A stretch of DNA of 42,310 bases from Planctomycetota bacterium (GCA_003694635.1 RFKQ01000098.1:1-42310); one strand, 5' to 3'; counted from the first letter of the stretch, positions 1-8,424 are shown. Notes: a model not told the origin generated them from the sequence alone. Numbers and translations are program-made.

Positions 1-598
1 CCTCCTCCCCCTCGCCTCGATTCAAAATAACCAAAATCCTCTTCCGTGTCAACAAAGGATACGAACCCAAAATCCTCTCCCCCTCCTCACCTAACTCCAC
101 CTCCGATAAAGGCCTCTCCCCCTCCAAATGAGGCAAAAGAGAACGCAATATCTCCAACTCCCCTCTCTTCTGCTCCCGCGTACGCCCCCGATCCTTCTCT
201 ATCCGCTCTAAACGCTTCTGCAAAAACATCCAATCCCGCAACGCAAACTCCTTCAAAAAAAAATCCAAATCCCTCTGAGCATCCACCTCCCCCCAAATGT
301 GAAATACACTCTCCTGACGAAAATCACGCACCACCAAACCAATCACATCCGCCTCCTCCAACGGCCGATACACCCCCTCCTCCGAACTCTCCACTCCCCT
401 CACCAAAACCACCTCCATCGTCAACGGCGTAACTCTGCGCGGCCGATACACCTCACTCAACGCCTCCAAACGACAATCCCGTATCACCCCCACCCCCACC
501 GGACAACGCCCCCCTCTCTCCTGCGGCTCTACACCTGTCAATAAACGAAAAATCGTCCTCTTCCCAGACTGCGGTAAACCACATAGCGCCAATCTCAT
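1..598 (-). CDS. YchF/OLA1-like P-loop NTPase paralogue, degenerate, partial (C-terminus outside window)
   Basis: The reverse strand is open from an ATG at 598 to the window edge (199 complete codons), so only the N-terminal part is present. It follows the plan of the YchF/OLA1 family: a P-loop-like GLPQSGKRT (residues 7-15), a helical stretch LQKRLERIEKDR (about 126-137) like the YchF coiled coil, PHLEGERPLSEVEL, and LLTRKRILVILNRGE (182-196), whose NRGE matches the NxxE motif that makes YchF/OLA1 prefer ATP. Two key features are altered. The residue after the P-loop lysine is Arg, not Ser/Thr, and the G3 DxxG motif is replaced by VEVVLVRG near residue 68. This suggests a paralogue with lost or changed catalysis, not the housekeeping ychF. 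It is divergent from nrnA with about 139 bases between starts. No function beyond family membership is claimed. Confidence 0.7.
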   Translation of the reverse strand, partial: MRLALCGLPQSGKRTIFRLLTGVEPQERGGRCPVGVGVIRDCRLEALSEVYRPRRVTPLTMEVVLVRGVESSEEGVYRPLEEADVIGLVVRDFRQESVFHIWGEVDAQRDLDFFLKEFALRDWMFLQKRLERIEKDRGRTREQKRGELEILRSLLPHLEGERPLSEVELGEEGERILGSYPLLTRKRILVILNRGEGEE

Positions 599-661
599 CG
601 CAAATCCTCTCCAAACTTCGTAAAACCAAACCTTCAAAAAAATAAATTTTTACCCAAATCC

Positions 662-690
662 TTGCATTCTACTCGATTTCCTGTTAAAAT
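662..690 (+). promoter_or_regulatory. Sigma-70-type promoter for nrnA
   Basis: TTGCAT (662-667), a 17-base spacer and TAAAAT (685-690) form a near-consensus housekeeping promoter ahead of the nrnA start at 738. An AAGGAG ribosome site lies at 725-730. Confidence 0.65.
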
Positions 691-737
691 TTTCTCTCTC
701 TCCACTCCCCCCTTTATCCCTCGTAAGGAGAACTCCG

Positions 738-1730
738 TTGCAAGCATTATATAAAAAAATTCTCCAAAAACTCAACCAATCCCAAAATATTTTAATCCTC
801 ACTCACCCCAACCCCGATGGCGATGCCCTAGGCTCCAGCGTAGGACTCTACCATATCCTAAAAAGCTGGGGAAAAAATGCTCAACTCCTCTTCAGCGGAC
901 ACATCGAACCACGCATCCAATTTCTCATCGAAGAGATCAAATACGCCACCTCCCCCCAAAATCTACCCAAAAACTTTGACTGCGTCCTCGTCCTCGATAT
1001 CGGAGACCATAGCCGAATCGAACATACCCTCCAACACCTCTCCTACCAACTCCTCATCAATATCGATCACCACCCCTCCAATCAAGGCTTCGCCCACCTA
1101 AACCTCGTCGACCCCCAAGCCTCCTCCACCGGCGAAATCCTCTGCCTCCTCTTCGAACACAACTACACCATCCTACCCCTCAAAGCCGCCTACGCCTTCT
1201 ACACTGCCATTGTAAGCGATACCGGCTTTTTCTCCTTCTCCAACGCCACCGCAAAATCCCTAGCCACCGCCAGCAGACTTGTGGCCACCGGCATTGACAC
1301 CGAAGCTATCGTGCGCCACCTCCAACGCTCCAAACCCCTCGCACTCTTTAAACTGGAAGCCGAATACCTCCAACAGATCCAATTCTCCCCACACCATAAA
1401 ATCGCCTGGGGAAAAATCACCGAACAAATGTGCCAAAAATATGGTGTAAACCTCAGCGAAATCGGAGGATTTGTCGAAATCCCACGCTGTATCCAAGGCG
1501 TCGAAATCAGCATCCTATTCAAACCCTCCGATGAAGATGGCATCAGCAAAGTCTCCCTGCGAAGCAACGACCCACAACTCGATGTCAATGCCTTCGCCAG
1601 CCAATTCCATGGCGGTGGACATACCCGCGCCGCCGGCTGCACCCTCCCCTACGACCTCAAAACCACCGAACAAATCATCGTAAAACATATCCAAGAATTC
1701 TTCCAAAAACAAAAAGGCTTTCCCCCCTAA
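738..1730 (+). CDS. nrnA: DHH/DHHA1 phosphoesterase, NrnA-type oligoribonuclease / pAp phosphatase
   Basis: A 330-residue protein with the complete DHH-family motif set: HPNPDGDALGS (23-33), LDIGD (about 92), IDHHPSN (about 110), SDTGFF (about 155), and the C-terminal DHHA1 substrate-binding motif GGGHTRAAG (about 292-300). Members of this family at this length are cytosolic Mn-dependent enzymes that degrade nanoRNAs of 2-5 nt and dephosphorylate 3'-phosphoadenosine 5'-phosphate. The start is TTG at 738, chosen because AAGGAG lies 7 bases upstream. It stands alone behind a good promoter, and the sigma factor gene follows after about 127 bases. The coding strand is very C/A-rich, like its surroundings. 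DHH motifs make the family certain; the exact substrate (nanoRNA, pAp or c-di-NMP-derived dinucleotide) is inferred. Confidence 0.88.
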   Translation: MQALYKKILQKLNQSQNILILTHPNPDGDALGSSVGLYHILKSWGKNAQLLFSGHIEPRIQFLIEEIKYATSPQNLPKNFDCVLVLDIGDHSRIEHTLQHLSYQLLINIDHHPSNQGFAHLNLVDPQASSTGEILCLLFEHNYTILPLKAAYAFYTAIVSDTGFFSFSNATAKSLATASRLVATGIDTEAIVRHLQRSKPLALFKLEAEYLQQIQFSPHHKIAWGKITEQMCQKYGVNLSEIGGFVEIPRCIQGVEISILFKPSDEDGISKVSLRSNDPQLDVNAFASQFHGGGHTRAAGCTLPYDLKTTEQIIVKHIQEFFQKQKGFPP

Positions 1731-1857
1731 ACCCTCTCCCCCTCCACTCCCTAATTTTTTTCTAAATTTTTGTTAAAGTTTTTCCTCCCCCAAGACGAAC
1801 TTTATCCTTAGAAGATAGGTTCACTCTTATCATCCGTGATTCTGTATGGGAGGTTTG

Positions 1858-2676
1858 ATGAAAAAAGAATTCGGACTGGAAGAATATTTCTCCGCTATCA
1901 GCAAAATCCCCTTGATGAGCGAAGAAGAAGAAAAAAAAATTATCCAACGCATCCAAAATGGCGATGAAAAAGCACGAAAAGAACTCATCCAAGCCAACCT
2001 ACGACTCGTGGTCAAAATCGCCAAAAGCTATGTCAACCAAGGTATGCCACTGATGGACCTAATCGCCGAAGGAAACCTAGGACTAATCCGCGCCTCCGAA
2101 AAATTTAACCCCCAAATTAGCTGCAACTTCGGCGCCTACGCCACCTGGTGGATCAAACAATCTATCCGACGCGCACTAATCGACCATACCCGAACCATCC
2201 GCATCCCCAATTATATGGTAAATCTACTAGGACGATGGAGAGAAACCAAGCAAAAACTCACCGTAAAATGGAACCGAGCTCCCACCCAACAAGAAATTGC
2301 CCAACACCTCAAAATTAACCAAAAGCAAATGGAATTTGTCAAAAGCGCCCTCAAAGTGCGCGGCGAGTGCTCCGAAATCCTCTCCCTCACCGATGCCGCC
2401 GATTCCCTACCAGACACAAAAACCCAATCCCCCGAAGAAATCCTAGAACATAACCGAGCCTTGGCACGCCTAGATCAACTCCTGCGCCAACTCCCCCAAC
2501 GCAGCCAAGAAATCCTGCAAATGCGCTACGGACTAAAAGGACAACCCCCCCTTACCCTCAAAGAAATCGGAAAAAAATTTGGCATCTCTCGCGAACGAGT
2601 ACGCCAAATCGAAGCCGAAGCCATCCGAACCCTCTACCAAATCGCCCGCCAGCCCCAATACAAACTCGCCTCCTAA
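1858..2676 (+). CDS. Sigma-70 family RNA polymerase sigma factor (regions 1.2-4, no region 1.1)
   Basis: 272 residues from the ATG at 1858, preferred over the in-frame ATG at 1846 because GGGAGG directly precedes it. Region 1.2-like LEEYFSAISKIPLMSEEEE opens the protein. Region 2 follows with NLRLVVKIAKSY, PLMDLIAEGNLGLIRASEKF and YATWWIKQSIRRAL, then DHTRTIRIPNYM at the 2.4/3.0 boundary. Region 3 has APTQQEIAQHLKI, and region 4 has RYGLKG and the helix-turn-helix TLKEIGKKFGISRERVRQIEAEA. Lacking region 1.1 and the non-conserved insert, it is shorter than a primary RpoD and resembles group 2 / RpoS-like or small RpoD-like factors, which recognise -10/-35 promoters. No anti-sigma gene is adjacent. 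A terminator-like hairpin follows at 2760. Whether it is the primary sigma factor cannot be told from this window. Confidence 0.9.
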   Translation: MKKEFGLEEYFSAISKIPLMSEEEEKKIIQRIQNGDEKARKELIQANLRLVVKIAKSYVNQGMPLMDLIAEGNLGLIRASEKFNPQISCNFGAYATWWIKQSIRRALIDHTRTIRIPNYMVNLLGRWRETKQKLTVKWNRAPTQQEIAQHLKINQKQMEFVKSALKVRGECSEILSLTDAADSLPDTKTQSPEEILEHNRALARLDQLLRQLPQRSQEILQMRYGLKGQPPLTLKEIGKKFGISRERVRQIEAEAIRTLYQIARQPQYKLAS

Positions 2677-2759
2677 TCCACTACCTCCACAAAAGATACG
2701 CTCTCGCTCCCAAAATCCACTTTTCTTCCCCCTGAAAAACTACCATCGCTCCTTTCCCC

Positions 2760-2790
2760 GCCCCTTTCCCAAAAAAGGGGCAAATTTTTA
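2760..2790 (+). terminator. Rho-independent terminator after the sigma factor gene
   Basis: GCCCCTTT (2760-2767) pairs with AAAGGGGC (2774-2781) around a 6-base loop and is followed by AAATTTTTA. It lies 84 bases past the sigma-factor stop. Confidence 0.65.
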
Positions 2791-2908
2791 TCTTTCTCCA
2801 AACTTGAAAAAATACCTGCAGCTCGATACCCTAAACAACAAAATCTCCCCTCCCAAGGAAAATTTTACCCCTCTTCCTTCCAAGCTACCTCGAGAAAAAA
2901 TTTAACTT

Positions 2909-4201
2909 ATGGATTTGGAAGCACTTCAATTCCTCAAATCAGAACAAGCCCAACGCTTTCTCGAAGAACATCTTGAATCAAACCCAGAAGAAGTAGCGCG
3001 CCGCTACAAAGGAAAAAATCCCTTCCTCCCCGCCCTAGCTACCCAGATCCGCTGCCTGCAGAAGGCCAAAGCAAAATTGCCTACATACCACGCCTCCCGC
3101 TGCCTGCTAGAACCCCTAGCCCTCGAACAGGCCAGTGGAGAAAAGGCGGCGGAAATGAAAGCCACCGGCTACTCCGGAGAACGCTTCTTAGAACTAGGCG
3201 GCGGCCTGGGAGTGGATAGCCTTTACTTTGCTAAAAACTTTTTGCAAAATTGGGTGGTGGAAAGGAATAACCTACTCGTGGAAATGGGAGAATATAATTT
3301 TAACAAATTGCAAAAATTCCTAAAAGGTGAAGTGCACTGGTGGAAAGGAGAAGCTCGGGACTTCCTCCAGCTTTCCAAGGGAAATTTCGATTTGGTGTAC
3401 GTGGACCCTTTGCGCAGAGGGAAAGAGGGAAGAAAACATATCCACTTGGCAAACTGCCAACCCAATGTGTTGGATCTTTTGCCCTCTTTGTGGAGGATAA
3501 CCCAAGTGATTCTGGTCAAAGCCTCCCCGATGCTGGATCTGGAATGGGCGCAGCGTAAATTTCAAGGCTCTCTTCGTCGCATCTGCGTCCAGTCGGTGGA
3601 AAGGGAGTGCAAAGAGGTGCTACTGGAACTTTCCCCAAAAAAAGAAAGCCAAACAACGGTGGAGTGTAGATTTTTTCGAAATGGTCAAATCCACCGCTAT
3701 ACCCCCTTGTCTTCTCCCAAAACTATAGAAAAATGGGCAGACCTAAAGAAAGGATGGCCGCCAAGTTTCTATGCATACGAAGCGGATGTTGCCTTATATA
3801 AAGCCAAGTTGGCGAAACAATTCCTCCAGGAAAAGTACCCCCACCTAGAGGGTGGTTGGACGGAGGGACCTGGACTTTTTTTGTCGCCGCAATGGGAGAA
3901 AAACTTCCTAGGAAGGATTTTTGAAATCAAAGAGGTGTATCCCTTTTCTCCAAAGCGCCTAAGAAAACAATGGAAAGGACGACAGTTTCAAATCTGGAAA
4001 CGATATTTCGGAATTCCCCACCTAAAATCTTCCCTAGGGGTGAGAGAGGGAGGAAAAGAGCATCTGCTATTTGTCTCCACAAAAGGCAAGCGCTGGGTGC
4101 TGCTGGCCAAAGAGATCACAAAAAAAGCTCCCAGCAATATCGCGGAGGGGAAAACGCTGGGAGCTAAGGATGGAGGTCCAGGAGATGCTAATCTGTGGTG
4201 A
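2909..4201 (+). CDS. Class I SAM-dependent methyltransferase with THUMP-like C-terminal region
   Basis: 430 residues. An N-terminal helical region (1-85) precedes a Rossmann methyltransferase core with motif I LELGGGLGVDSLYFA (about 94-108), a post-I acidic position (VVERN), and motif IV DLVYVDPLRR (about 160-169). This DP-x-RR signature marks the widespread THUMP-like methyltransferase family of Bacteroidetes, Planctomycetes and Actinobacteria. The C-terminal half (about 250-410) matches the family's ferredoxin-like/THUMP-like region, ending with LLFVSTKGKRWVLLAKE. The substrate is unknown; RNA is plausible by analogy but not shown. The last 14 bases overlap the convergent hsp20 gene, so the two transcripts collide tail to tail. 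Composition drifts from C-rich to balanced across the gene. Confidence 0.78.
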   Translation: MDLEALQFLKSEQAQRFLEEHLESNPEEVARRYKGKNPFLPALATQIRCLQKAKAKLPTYHASRCLLEPLALEQASGEKAAEMKATGYSGERFLELGGGLGVDSLYFAKNFLQNWVVERNNLLVEMGEYNFNKLQKFLKGEVHWWKGEARDFLQLSKGNFDLVYVDPLRRGKEGRKHIHLANCQPNVLDLLPSLWRITQVILVKASPMLDLEWAQRKFQGSLRRICVQSVERECKEVLLELSPKKESQTTVECRFFRNGQIHRYTPLSSPKTIEKWADLKKGWPPSFYAYEADVALYKAKLAKQFLQEKYPHLEGGWTEGPGLFLSPQWEKNFLGRIFEIKEVYPFSPKRLRKQWKGRQFQIWKRYFGIPHLKSSLGVREGGKEHLLFVSTKGKRWVLLAKEITKKAPSNIAEGKTLGAKDGGPGDANLW

Positions 4202-4592
4202 CTTTCACATTGATTTTTTTCGCCTCATCTTTCTCCAGTGAGATGGTGAGGATTCCATGCTTGTATTCCGCACTAGCGGTTTCGGATTTTACTTTCTTTG
4301 GCAACTGAATCGCTTTTTGGAAGTTGCCTTGGCGAATTTCACGAATGTAGTAGTTGTTATTGGAATCCTCCTTATCCAACGCTGTGGTGCCAGAGATACG
4401 CAGCACATCTCCTTCTACGGTAATGTTAAGCTTCTTGGTATCAATCCCTGGCAGAGCAAAGCGCACCACCAAATGGGTGTCGGTTTCATACACATCGCTA
4501 GCTAGCACCCAACCAAGGTCTTTGCTTCCCTTTTCAAAAGCTTGGAAGAATTTTTCCAATTGGCTAAAAGGTTCGTATTGCATCAGGTTCAT
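4188..4592 (-). CDS. Hsp20/alpha-crystallin family small heat-shock protein
   Basis: 134 residues. A short N-terminal arm (MNLMQYEPFSQLEKFFQAFEKG) precedes an alpha-crystallin domain (about 27-130) with VVRFALPGIDTKKLNITVEGDVLRISG and the diagnostic beta8-beta9 signature AEYKHGILTISLEKDEAKKI. Small Hsps are ATP-independent cytosolic holdases that keep unfolding clients soluble. The C-terminal I-x-I/V motif that usually drives oligomer assembly is at most represented by INVKV near the end. A strong GGAGG sits 8-9 bases before the ATG at 4592. The upstream region lacks a CIRCE element. It shares a 15-base repeat, GGCAGAATAAAAAAT (4652-4666), with the TGCCATTTTGGCA palindrome region further upstream, which could be a stress operator. 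Confidence 0.92.
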   Translation of the reverse strand: MNLMQYEPFSQLEKFFQAFEKGSKDLGWVLASDVYETDTHLVVRFALPGIDTKKLNITVEGDVLRISGTTALDKEDSNNNYYIREIRQGNFQKAIQLPKKVKSETASAEYKHGILTISLEKDEAKKINVKVTTD

Positions 4593-4651
4593 AGCTTTAC
4601 CTCCTTACAAAATTGGGTTGATAAATCCTATTTCCTTACTATAATGAATTA

Positions 4652-4666
4652 GGCAGAATAAAAAAT
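4652..4666. repeat. 15-base direct repeat, copy 1 (GGCAGAATAAAAAAT)
   Basis: An exact second copy occurs at 4830-4844, overlapping the right half of the first TGCCATTTTGGCA palindrome. This copy lies about 60 bases upstream of the hsp20 start and carries only the GGCAG half-site. Confidence 0.6.
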
Positions 4667-4819
4667 GGTGAAAGTTTTTTTTTTCTTTATCCGAAGATAT
4701 TTTTCAGCAAATGCTGTACCAATTTCAAAAAAAAGAAAAGATTTTTTTTATAACCTTTTTGCTGTCAACGAATTATATTTTTCTGATTTTTTAAACTTTC
4801 CAGCTCCTTCTCATGCGGC

Positions 4820-4885
4820 CTGCCATTTTGGCAGAATAAAAAATAAATCGGAAATGAGACACTTCTCTAGGTGCCATTTTGGCAG
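4820..4885. promoter_or_regulatory. Paired palindromes TGCCATTTTGGCA, candidate operator
   Basis: CTGCCATTTTGGCAG at 4820-4834 is an inverted repeat with 6-base arms. TGCCATTTTGGCA recurs at 4872-4884, with 51 bases between copy starts, close to five helical turns. Both sit between the divergent hsp20 and GGDEF genes, just upstream of the latter. The spacing and symmetry suggest a dimeric regulator binding two sites. The regulator is unknown. Confidence 0.5.
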
Positions 4886-4911
4886 TTTTTCGGCAGAGAA
4901 TCCATCACACC

Positions 4912-6564
4912 ATGAACAAACCATCCCAAAAAAAAGAAACCCTCAAATACAAACTTCAAAATTTGCGCCAAAAACTCCTCCTCAACCTCTCCACTGATCT
5001 CAAAAAAATTCTCTCCCTATGGAAAACCTATATCGCCAACACCTCTAACCTCCAAGCCCTAGAGAATATCTACCAATGGCTGCTCCCCATCATCACCCAA
5101 TCCAGCGAACTAGGACTGGATAAAATTTGCTATGCCGCCCATAATTTGGAAATCCATCTCAAAATCCTTCTGCGCAAAAAAGTCTCCCCCACTCACCTCC
5201 AAATCTCCCAAATCGCCTATTTCTTCCAAACTCTCTTTCAAAATAGGGGAGATTTTTCCGCTCCATCCTCCTCCTCTCCCACCTTCCAAAAACAACTCAA
5301 CTCAATTTACCTTCTAAGCGAAGACACTCTCCTCGGAGAAGAAATCAGCTGGCAAGTAAGCCACTTTGGCTACCATACCAAAATATTTCAAAAAATAGAA
5401 AACCTAGAGAAAGAATTTCTACATAGCTTACCCAACTTCCTAATCTGCGACACCCTGTTTTTTCAAAAACACAACCAATCCTTTTTAACACTCTCCCAAA
5501 TTCTAGAAAAAATAAAACCCATCGACTCAGCCAAAAAAACCAAACTGATCTTCATCGATCAAAATGGCAACACCCAAACCCGCTTGGAAGCCGTCCAACT
5601 AGGAGCAGAAGCATTCCTCCAAAAACCTCTAGATTACTCCGAATTGGTGGATGTCCTGGATCAACTCCATCCCTCTCACTCCCCCCTGAAACCGCGAGTG
5701 GCGATTTTGGATAACAATCTACAAGTAGCCACCCAATACCAACAAACCCTCCAAGAAGCAGGGATGCTCGCCCAAATCCTAAACCCCAAAGAGGAAATCG
5801 TCGAAAAACTCTTGGAATTTCAACCTGATCTGATACTCCTAGATATGTTTCTCCCTCCCAGCGGACTAGACATCGCTAGAATGCTCCGCCAACATTCCGC
5901 ATTTGTGAGCCTTCCCCTGGTCTTTACCTCTACTCAAAACGATTTGGAAAAGCAAATTTTGGCCCTAGAAGCCGGGGGCGATTATGTGCTCTACAAACCC
6001 ATCTCGCCCCAATACCTCGTGCCTTTCGTACGCTGCCGAGTAGAACATAACCGCCGTCTGCGTTCCTTAATGCTAAAAGATAGCCTAACCGGCCTCTTTA
6101 ACCACACTGCATTTCACGAACAACTCGCCCGAGAAGTGAGCTTGGCCCGTCGCTTGAAACAACCCCTCACCCTCGCTATGCTGGATCTGGATTATTTTAA
6201 ATCCATCAACGACCAATACGGACACCCCACAGGCGATAGAGTTCTCAAGGTCCTCGCACGAATGCTAAAACAGCGACTGCGCAAAAGCGATATCGTAGGA
6301 AGATATGGCGGTGAAGAATTCGCTGTAGCCCTGCCCCAAACCAGCTTGGAAAACGCCACTAAAATCTTCGAAGAAATCCGCCTCGCCTTCAGCTATGTCC
6401 AGCACACCTACCAAAGCAACATTTTTCAGTCTACCTTTAGCTGCGGCCTAGCAGAACTCCAAAACTCTCACACTATCCTAGAACTCTGTGAAGCCGCCGA
6501 TCAAGCCCTTTACCAAGCCAAACGAAAAGGAAGAAATCGCATCTGCCTCAACCCCTCAAAATGA
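4912..6564 (+). CDS. REC-REC-GGDEF response regulator, probable diguanylate cyclase
   Basis: 550 residues from the ATG at 4912; an upstream in-frame TTG at 4879 lies inside a palindrome and is less likely. Residues about 1-95 form a helical region resembling an HPt domain, but Leu stands where the phospho-His is expected. Next come a degenerate receiver (about 120-255), a second receiver (about 260-380) with acceptor Asp311 in LILLDMFLP and Lys in YKPIS, and a GGDEF domain (about 390-548) with DSLTGLFNH, DLDYFKSIND and active-site GGEEF (466-470). RKSD five residues upstream is the RxxD inhibitory I-site. The PleD-like order predicts phosphorylation-dependent synthesis of cyclic di-GMP with product feedback. 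No cognate kinase is adjacent. The ribosome site is weak, and the gene converges with the acyl-CoA synthetase 21 bases away. Confidence 0.85.
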   Translation: MNKPSQKKETLKYKLQNLRQKLLLNLSTDLKKILSLWKTYIANTSNLQALENIYQWLLPIITQSSELGLDKICYAAHNLEIHLKILLRKKVSPTHLQISQIAYFFQTLFQNRGDFSAPSSSSPTFQKQLNSIYLLSEDTLLGEEISWQVSHFGYHTKIFQKIENLEKEFLHSLPNFLICDTLFFQKHNQSFLTLSQILEKIKPIDSAKKTKLIFIDQNGNTQTRLEAVQLGAEAFLQKPLDYSELVDVLDQLHPSHSPLKPRVAILDNNLQVATQYQQTLQEAGMLAQILNPKEEIVEKLLEFQPDLILLDMFLPPSGLDIARMLRQHSAFVSLPLVFTSTQNDLEKQILALEAGGDYVLYKPISPQYLVPFVRCRVEHNRRLRSLMLKDSLTGLFNHTAFHEQLAREVSLARRLKQPLTLAMLDLDYFKSINDQYGHPTGDRVLKVLARMLKQRLRKSDIVGRYGGEEFAVALPQTSLENATKIFEEIRLAFSYVQHTYQSNIFQSTFSCGLAELQNSHTILELCEAADQALYQAKRKGRNRICLNPSK

Positions 6565-6585
6565 TCCCCCCCTCCACCCTCAAAT

Positions 6586-8256
6586 CTAACTCTCCCAAAT
6601 AACCTTCTCCGAAGAGCCATACCACCCCTCTAGCTTTGGCTTATAAGCTGCCTCCAGCTTTGAGCGCTTGATTTTCATCGTGGGAGTAAGAAAACCATTC
6701 TCAATCGTCCACTCCTCCTTGGCCACAGCAATAAATGCAAGGGCCTCGTGGTGCTCGACTTTTTGGTTAATCTCCTCTAAAAGCTGACTAAGCTGGCGAT
6801 GGATCTGGTCCTTTAAATCCGAGTCCTCGCGAATTTTCCCCCGAAGGTCCTCCGCCAACAAGACCACCGCATGGGGCTGAGGATAACCAGCGCCTCCTAC
6901 GCAGGATTGCTCGATGGCGCTATGGGTGTTGAGCATATTCTCAATAGGAACGGGAGCAATGTATTTCCCTTTGGAGGTTTTGAAAAGCTCCTTGACGCGC
7001 CCGGTGATCTTGAGACGGCGCAATTCGTCCTCCTCCCCCCGATCTCCCGTCTTTAAAAATCCATCCTCGGTAAAGGCTTCCTTCGTTTTGGCCTCGTCTT
7101 TGTAGTAACCCACCATGGTCGCCGGACTCTTGACAAGAACCTCTCCCTCCTCAGAAATACGCACCTCCACCCCGGGCAAAGGCTCGCCCACATAGCCCGG
7201 CCGACCGCGCCCCGGACGGGAAACATGGGAATAGGCAAAGTTCTCGCTCATCCCATAACCCTCCAAAAGCTCCAAACCAAGGTTGTTGTACCACTCAATC
7301 AAAGACGGCGGAATAGGAGCAGAACCGCTAAAAGCCATCCGAGCGTGCTGTAGACCAAGAGCGGTGAGGATCTTCTTGCGGATAAAATAGGAAACAATGG
7401 GGATTTTAAGAAGACGATTGAGCTTTTTCTCGGGAACCTTAGCAAAAACCTTCTGCTGGAATTTTAACCACAGGCGTGGCACAGAATGAAAAACCGTCGG
7501 GCGCGCCCGTTGGAGATCTTGGACAAATGTATCAAGGGATTCGGCAAAAAATACCCGACTTCCGCTAATCAGAGAAAGAGACTCCACCACCGCCCGCTCA
7601 AAAGAATGGGCCAAAGGAAGATAGGAAAGCAAACGGTTGTCCCGGATAATCCCAAAAACCTCAATAAAATTATTGGCGGCAAAAGCCATATTCCCAAACG
7701 TAAGCATCACCCCCTTAGGCTGACCGGTGCTACCCGAGGTGTAAATCAAAATCGCAATATCCTCCTCCGGCCGAGTGGGGCTGCCCTCTATAGGCTCGGT
7801 TTTGGCGACGATCTCCTGCCACTTGGGATAGTCATTGGGAGGGCTAAGAGGATAGGCAATGCAAGGAAGATCCGGGGGAACCCCCGGCTTCATTTCCTCC
7901 CAAGTGTCGAGCTTCCCCACAAAAAGAAGTTTCGCGTCGCTGTGCTTGAGAATGTACTCCACCGTTTCCGCATTCAAAGTAGGATAGAGAGCCACCGAAA
8001 CATGTCCAGCCATCCAAATGGCAAGGTCGCTGAGAATAAAATGAGCGCAATTTTTGGAAAGAATAGCAATGTTGCTCTTCGGCGGCAGATTGAGCGATTG
8101 AATATGCCTGGCCATCCGCCTAGCCTCATCCAAAGTGCGCTTCCAAGTGAAAGTATCCAGCTTCCCCCCATCGTAGGGCTGGGTCATATAAATCCGATCC
8201 CCAGCGTTTTTTTCCCAAAAATAGGCCCTCTCTAAAAGAAGCTTTTCTTTTTCCAT
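6586..8256 (-). CDS. Long-chain acyl-CoA synthetase (AMP-binding family)
   Basis: 556 residues from the ATG at 8256, chosen because GGAGG (8266-8270) is 9 bases upstream; the TTG at 8265 is too close to it. The adenylate-forming signature ILIYTSGSTGQPKGVML lies in the N-terminal domain. It is followed by the LLEGYGMSEN acyl/adenine motif, TGDRGEEDELRRLKITGRVKELFKTSKGKYI (hinge and C-terminal lid), and a C-terminal Lys-rich TPTMKIKRSKL, where the catalytic Lys region lies. The family activates free fatty acids to acyl-CoA through acyl-AMP at the inner face of the membrane. It resembles the FadD15/AMP-binding long-chain class more than acetyl-CoA synthetases. No tight operon is evident: mevalonate decarboxylase lies about 206 bases upstream on the same strand. 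Chain-length preference cannot be read from sequence. Confidence 0.9.
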   Translation of the reverse strand: MEKEKLLLERAYFWEKNAGDRIYMTQPYDGGKLDTFTWKRTLDEARRMARHIQSLNLPPKSNIAILSKNCAHFILSDLAIWMAGHVSVALYPTLNAETVEYILKHSDAKLLFVGKLDTWEEMKPGVPPDLPCIAYPLSPPNDYPKWQEIVAKTEPIEGSPTRPEEDIAILIYTSGSTGQPKGVMLTFGNMAFAANNFIEVFGIIRDNRLLSYLPLAHSFERAVVESLSLISGSRVFFAESLDTFVQDLQRARPTVFHSVPRLWLKFQQKVFAKVPEKKLNRLLKIPIVSYFIRKKILTALGLQHARMAFSGSAPIPPSLIEWYNNLGLELLEGYGMSENFAYSHVSRPGRGRPGYVGEPLPGVEVRISEEGEVLVKSPATMVGYYKDEAKTKEAFTEDGFLKTGDRGEEDELRRLKITGRVKELFKTSKGKYIAPVPIENMLNTHSAIEQSCVGGAGYPQPHAVVLLAEDLRGKIREDSDLKDQIHRQLSQLLEEINQKVEHHEALAFIAVAKEEWTIENGFLTPTMKIKRSKLEAAYKPKLEGWYGSSEKVIWES

Positions 8257-8376
8257 TTCTAACAACCTCCTATATAATAATTAACCCTACACACCAGACA
8301 CCAGATACGTCAGCAATTCTGAACAACTCTGGATTCTGAGGATTCTGAGCAGGGAATAAAAGCAAGGAACAAAAAA

Positions 8377-8424
8377 GGCGGGAGTCCTCTCTAGCAAAAA
8401 GGTGGGAGTCCTCTCTAACAAAAA
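8377..8424. repeat. Tandem 24-base repeat, two copies
   Basis: Unit 8377-8400 is repeated at 8401-8424 with two mismatches; its core is GGGAGTCCTCTCTA. A further short tandem (GATTCTGAG twice) lies nearby at about 8334-8349. It occupies the spacer between the acyl-CoA synthetase and mevalonate decarboxylase genes. Confidence 0.7.

Noticed and set aside
46-432. Pro/Ser-rich plus-strand frame
   Set aside because: It is the complement of the YchF-like gene, and the C-rich strand yields Pro/Ser by composition.
2579-2905. 108-codon frame after the sigma factor
   Set aside because: It overlaps the sigma-factor end, includes the terminator, has no ribosome site and is low complexity.
4593-4660. 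CIRCE element upstream of hsp20
   Set aside because: No TTAGCACTC-N9-GAGTGCTAA inverted repeat is present.
4665-4997. 110-codon frame overlapping the palindromes
   Set aside because: Phe/Lys-rich composition from AT-rich intergenic DNA, crossing the repeats and the GGDEF start.
7486-8235. 249-codon plus-strand open frame
   Set aside because: It lies wholly opposite the acyl-CoA synthetase, whose motifs are unambiguous. Its peptide is Arg/His/Pro-rich and lacks domains.
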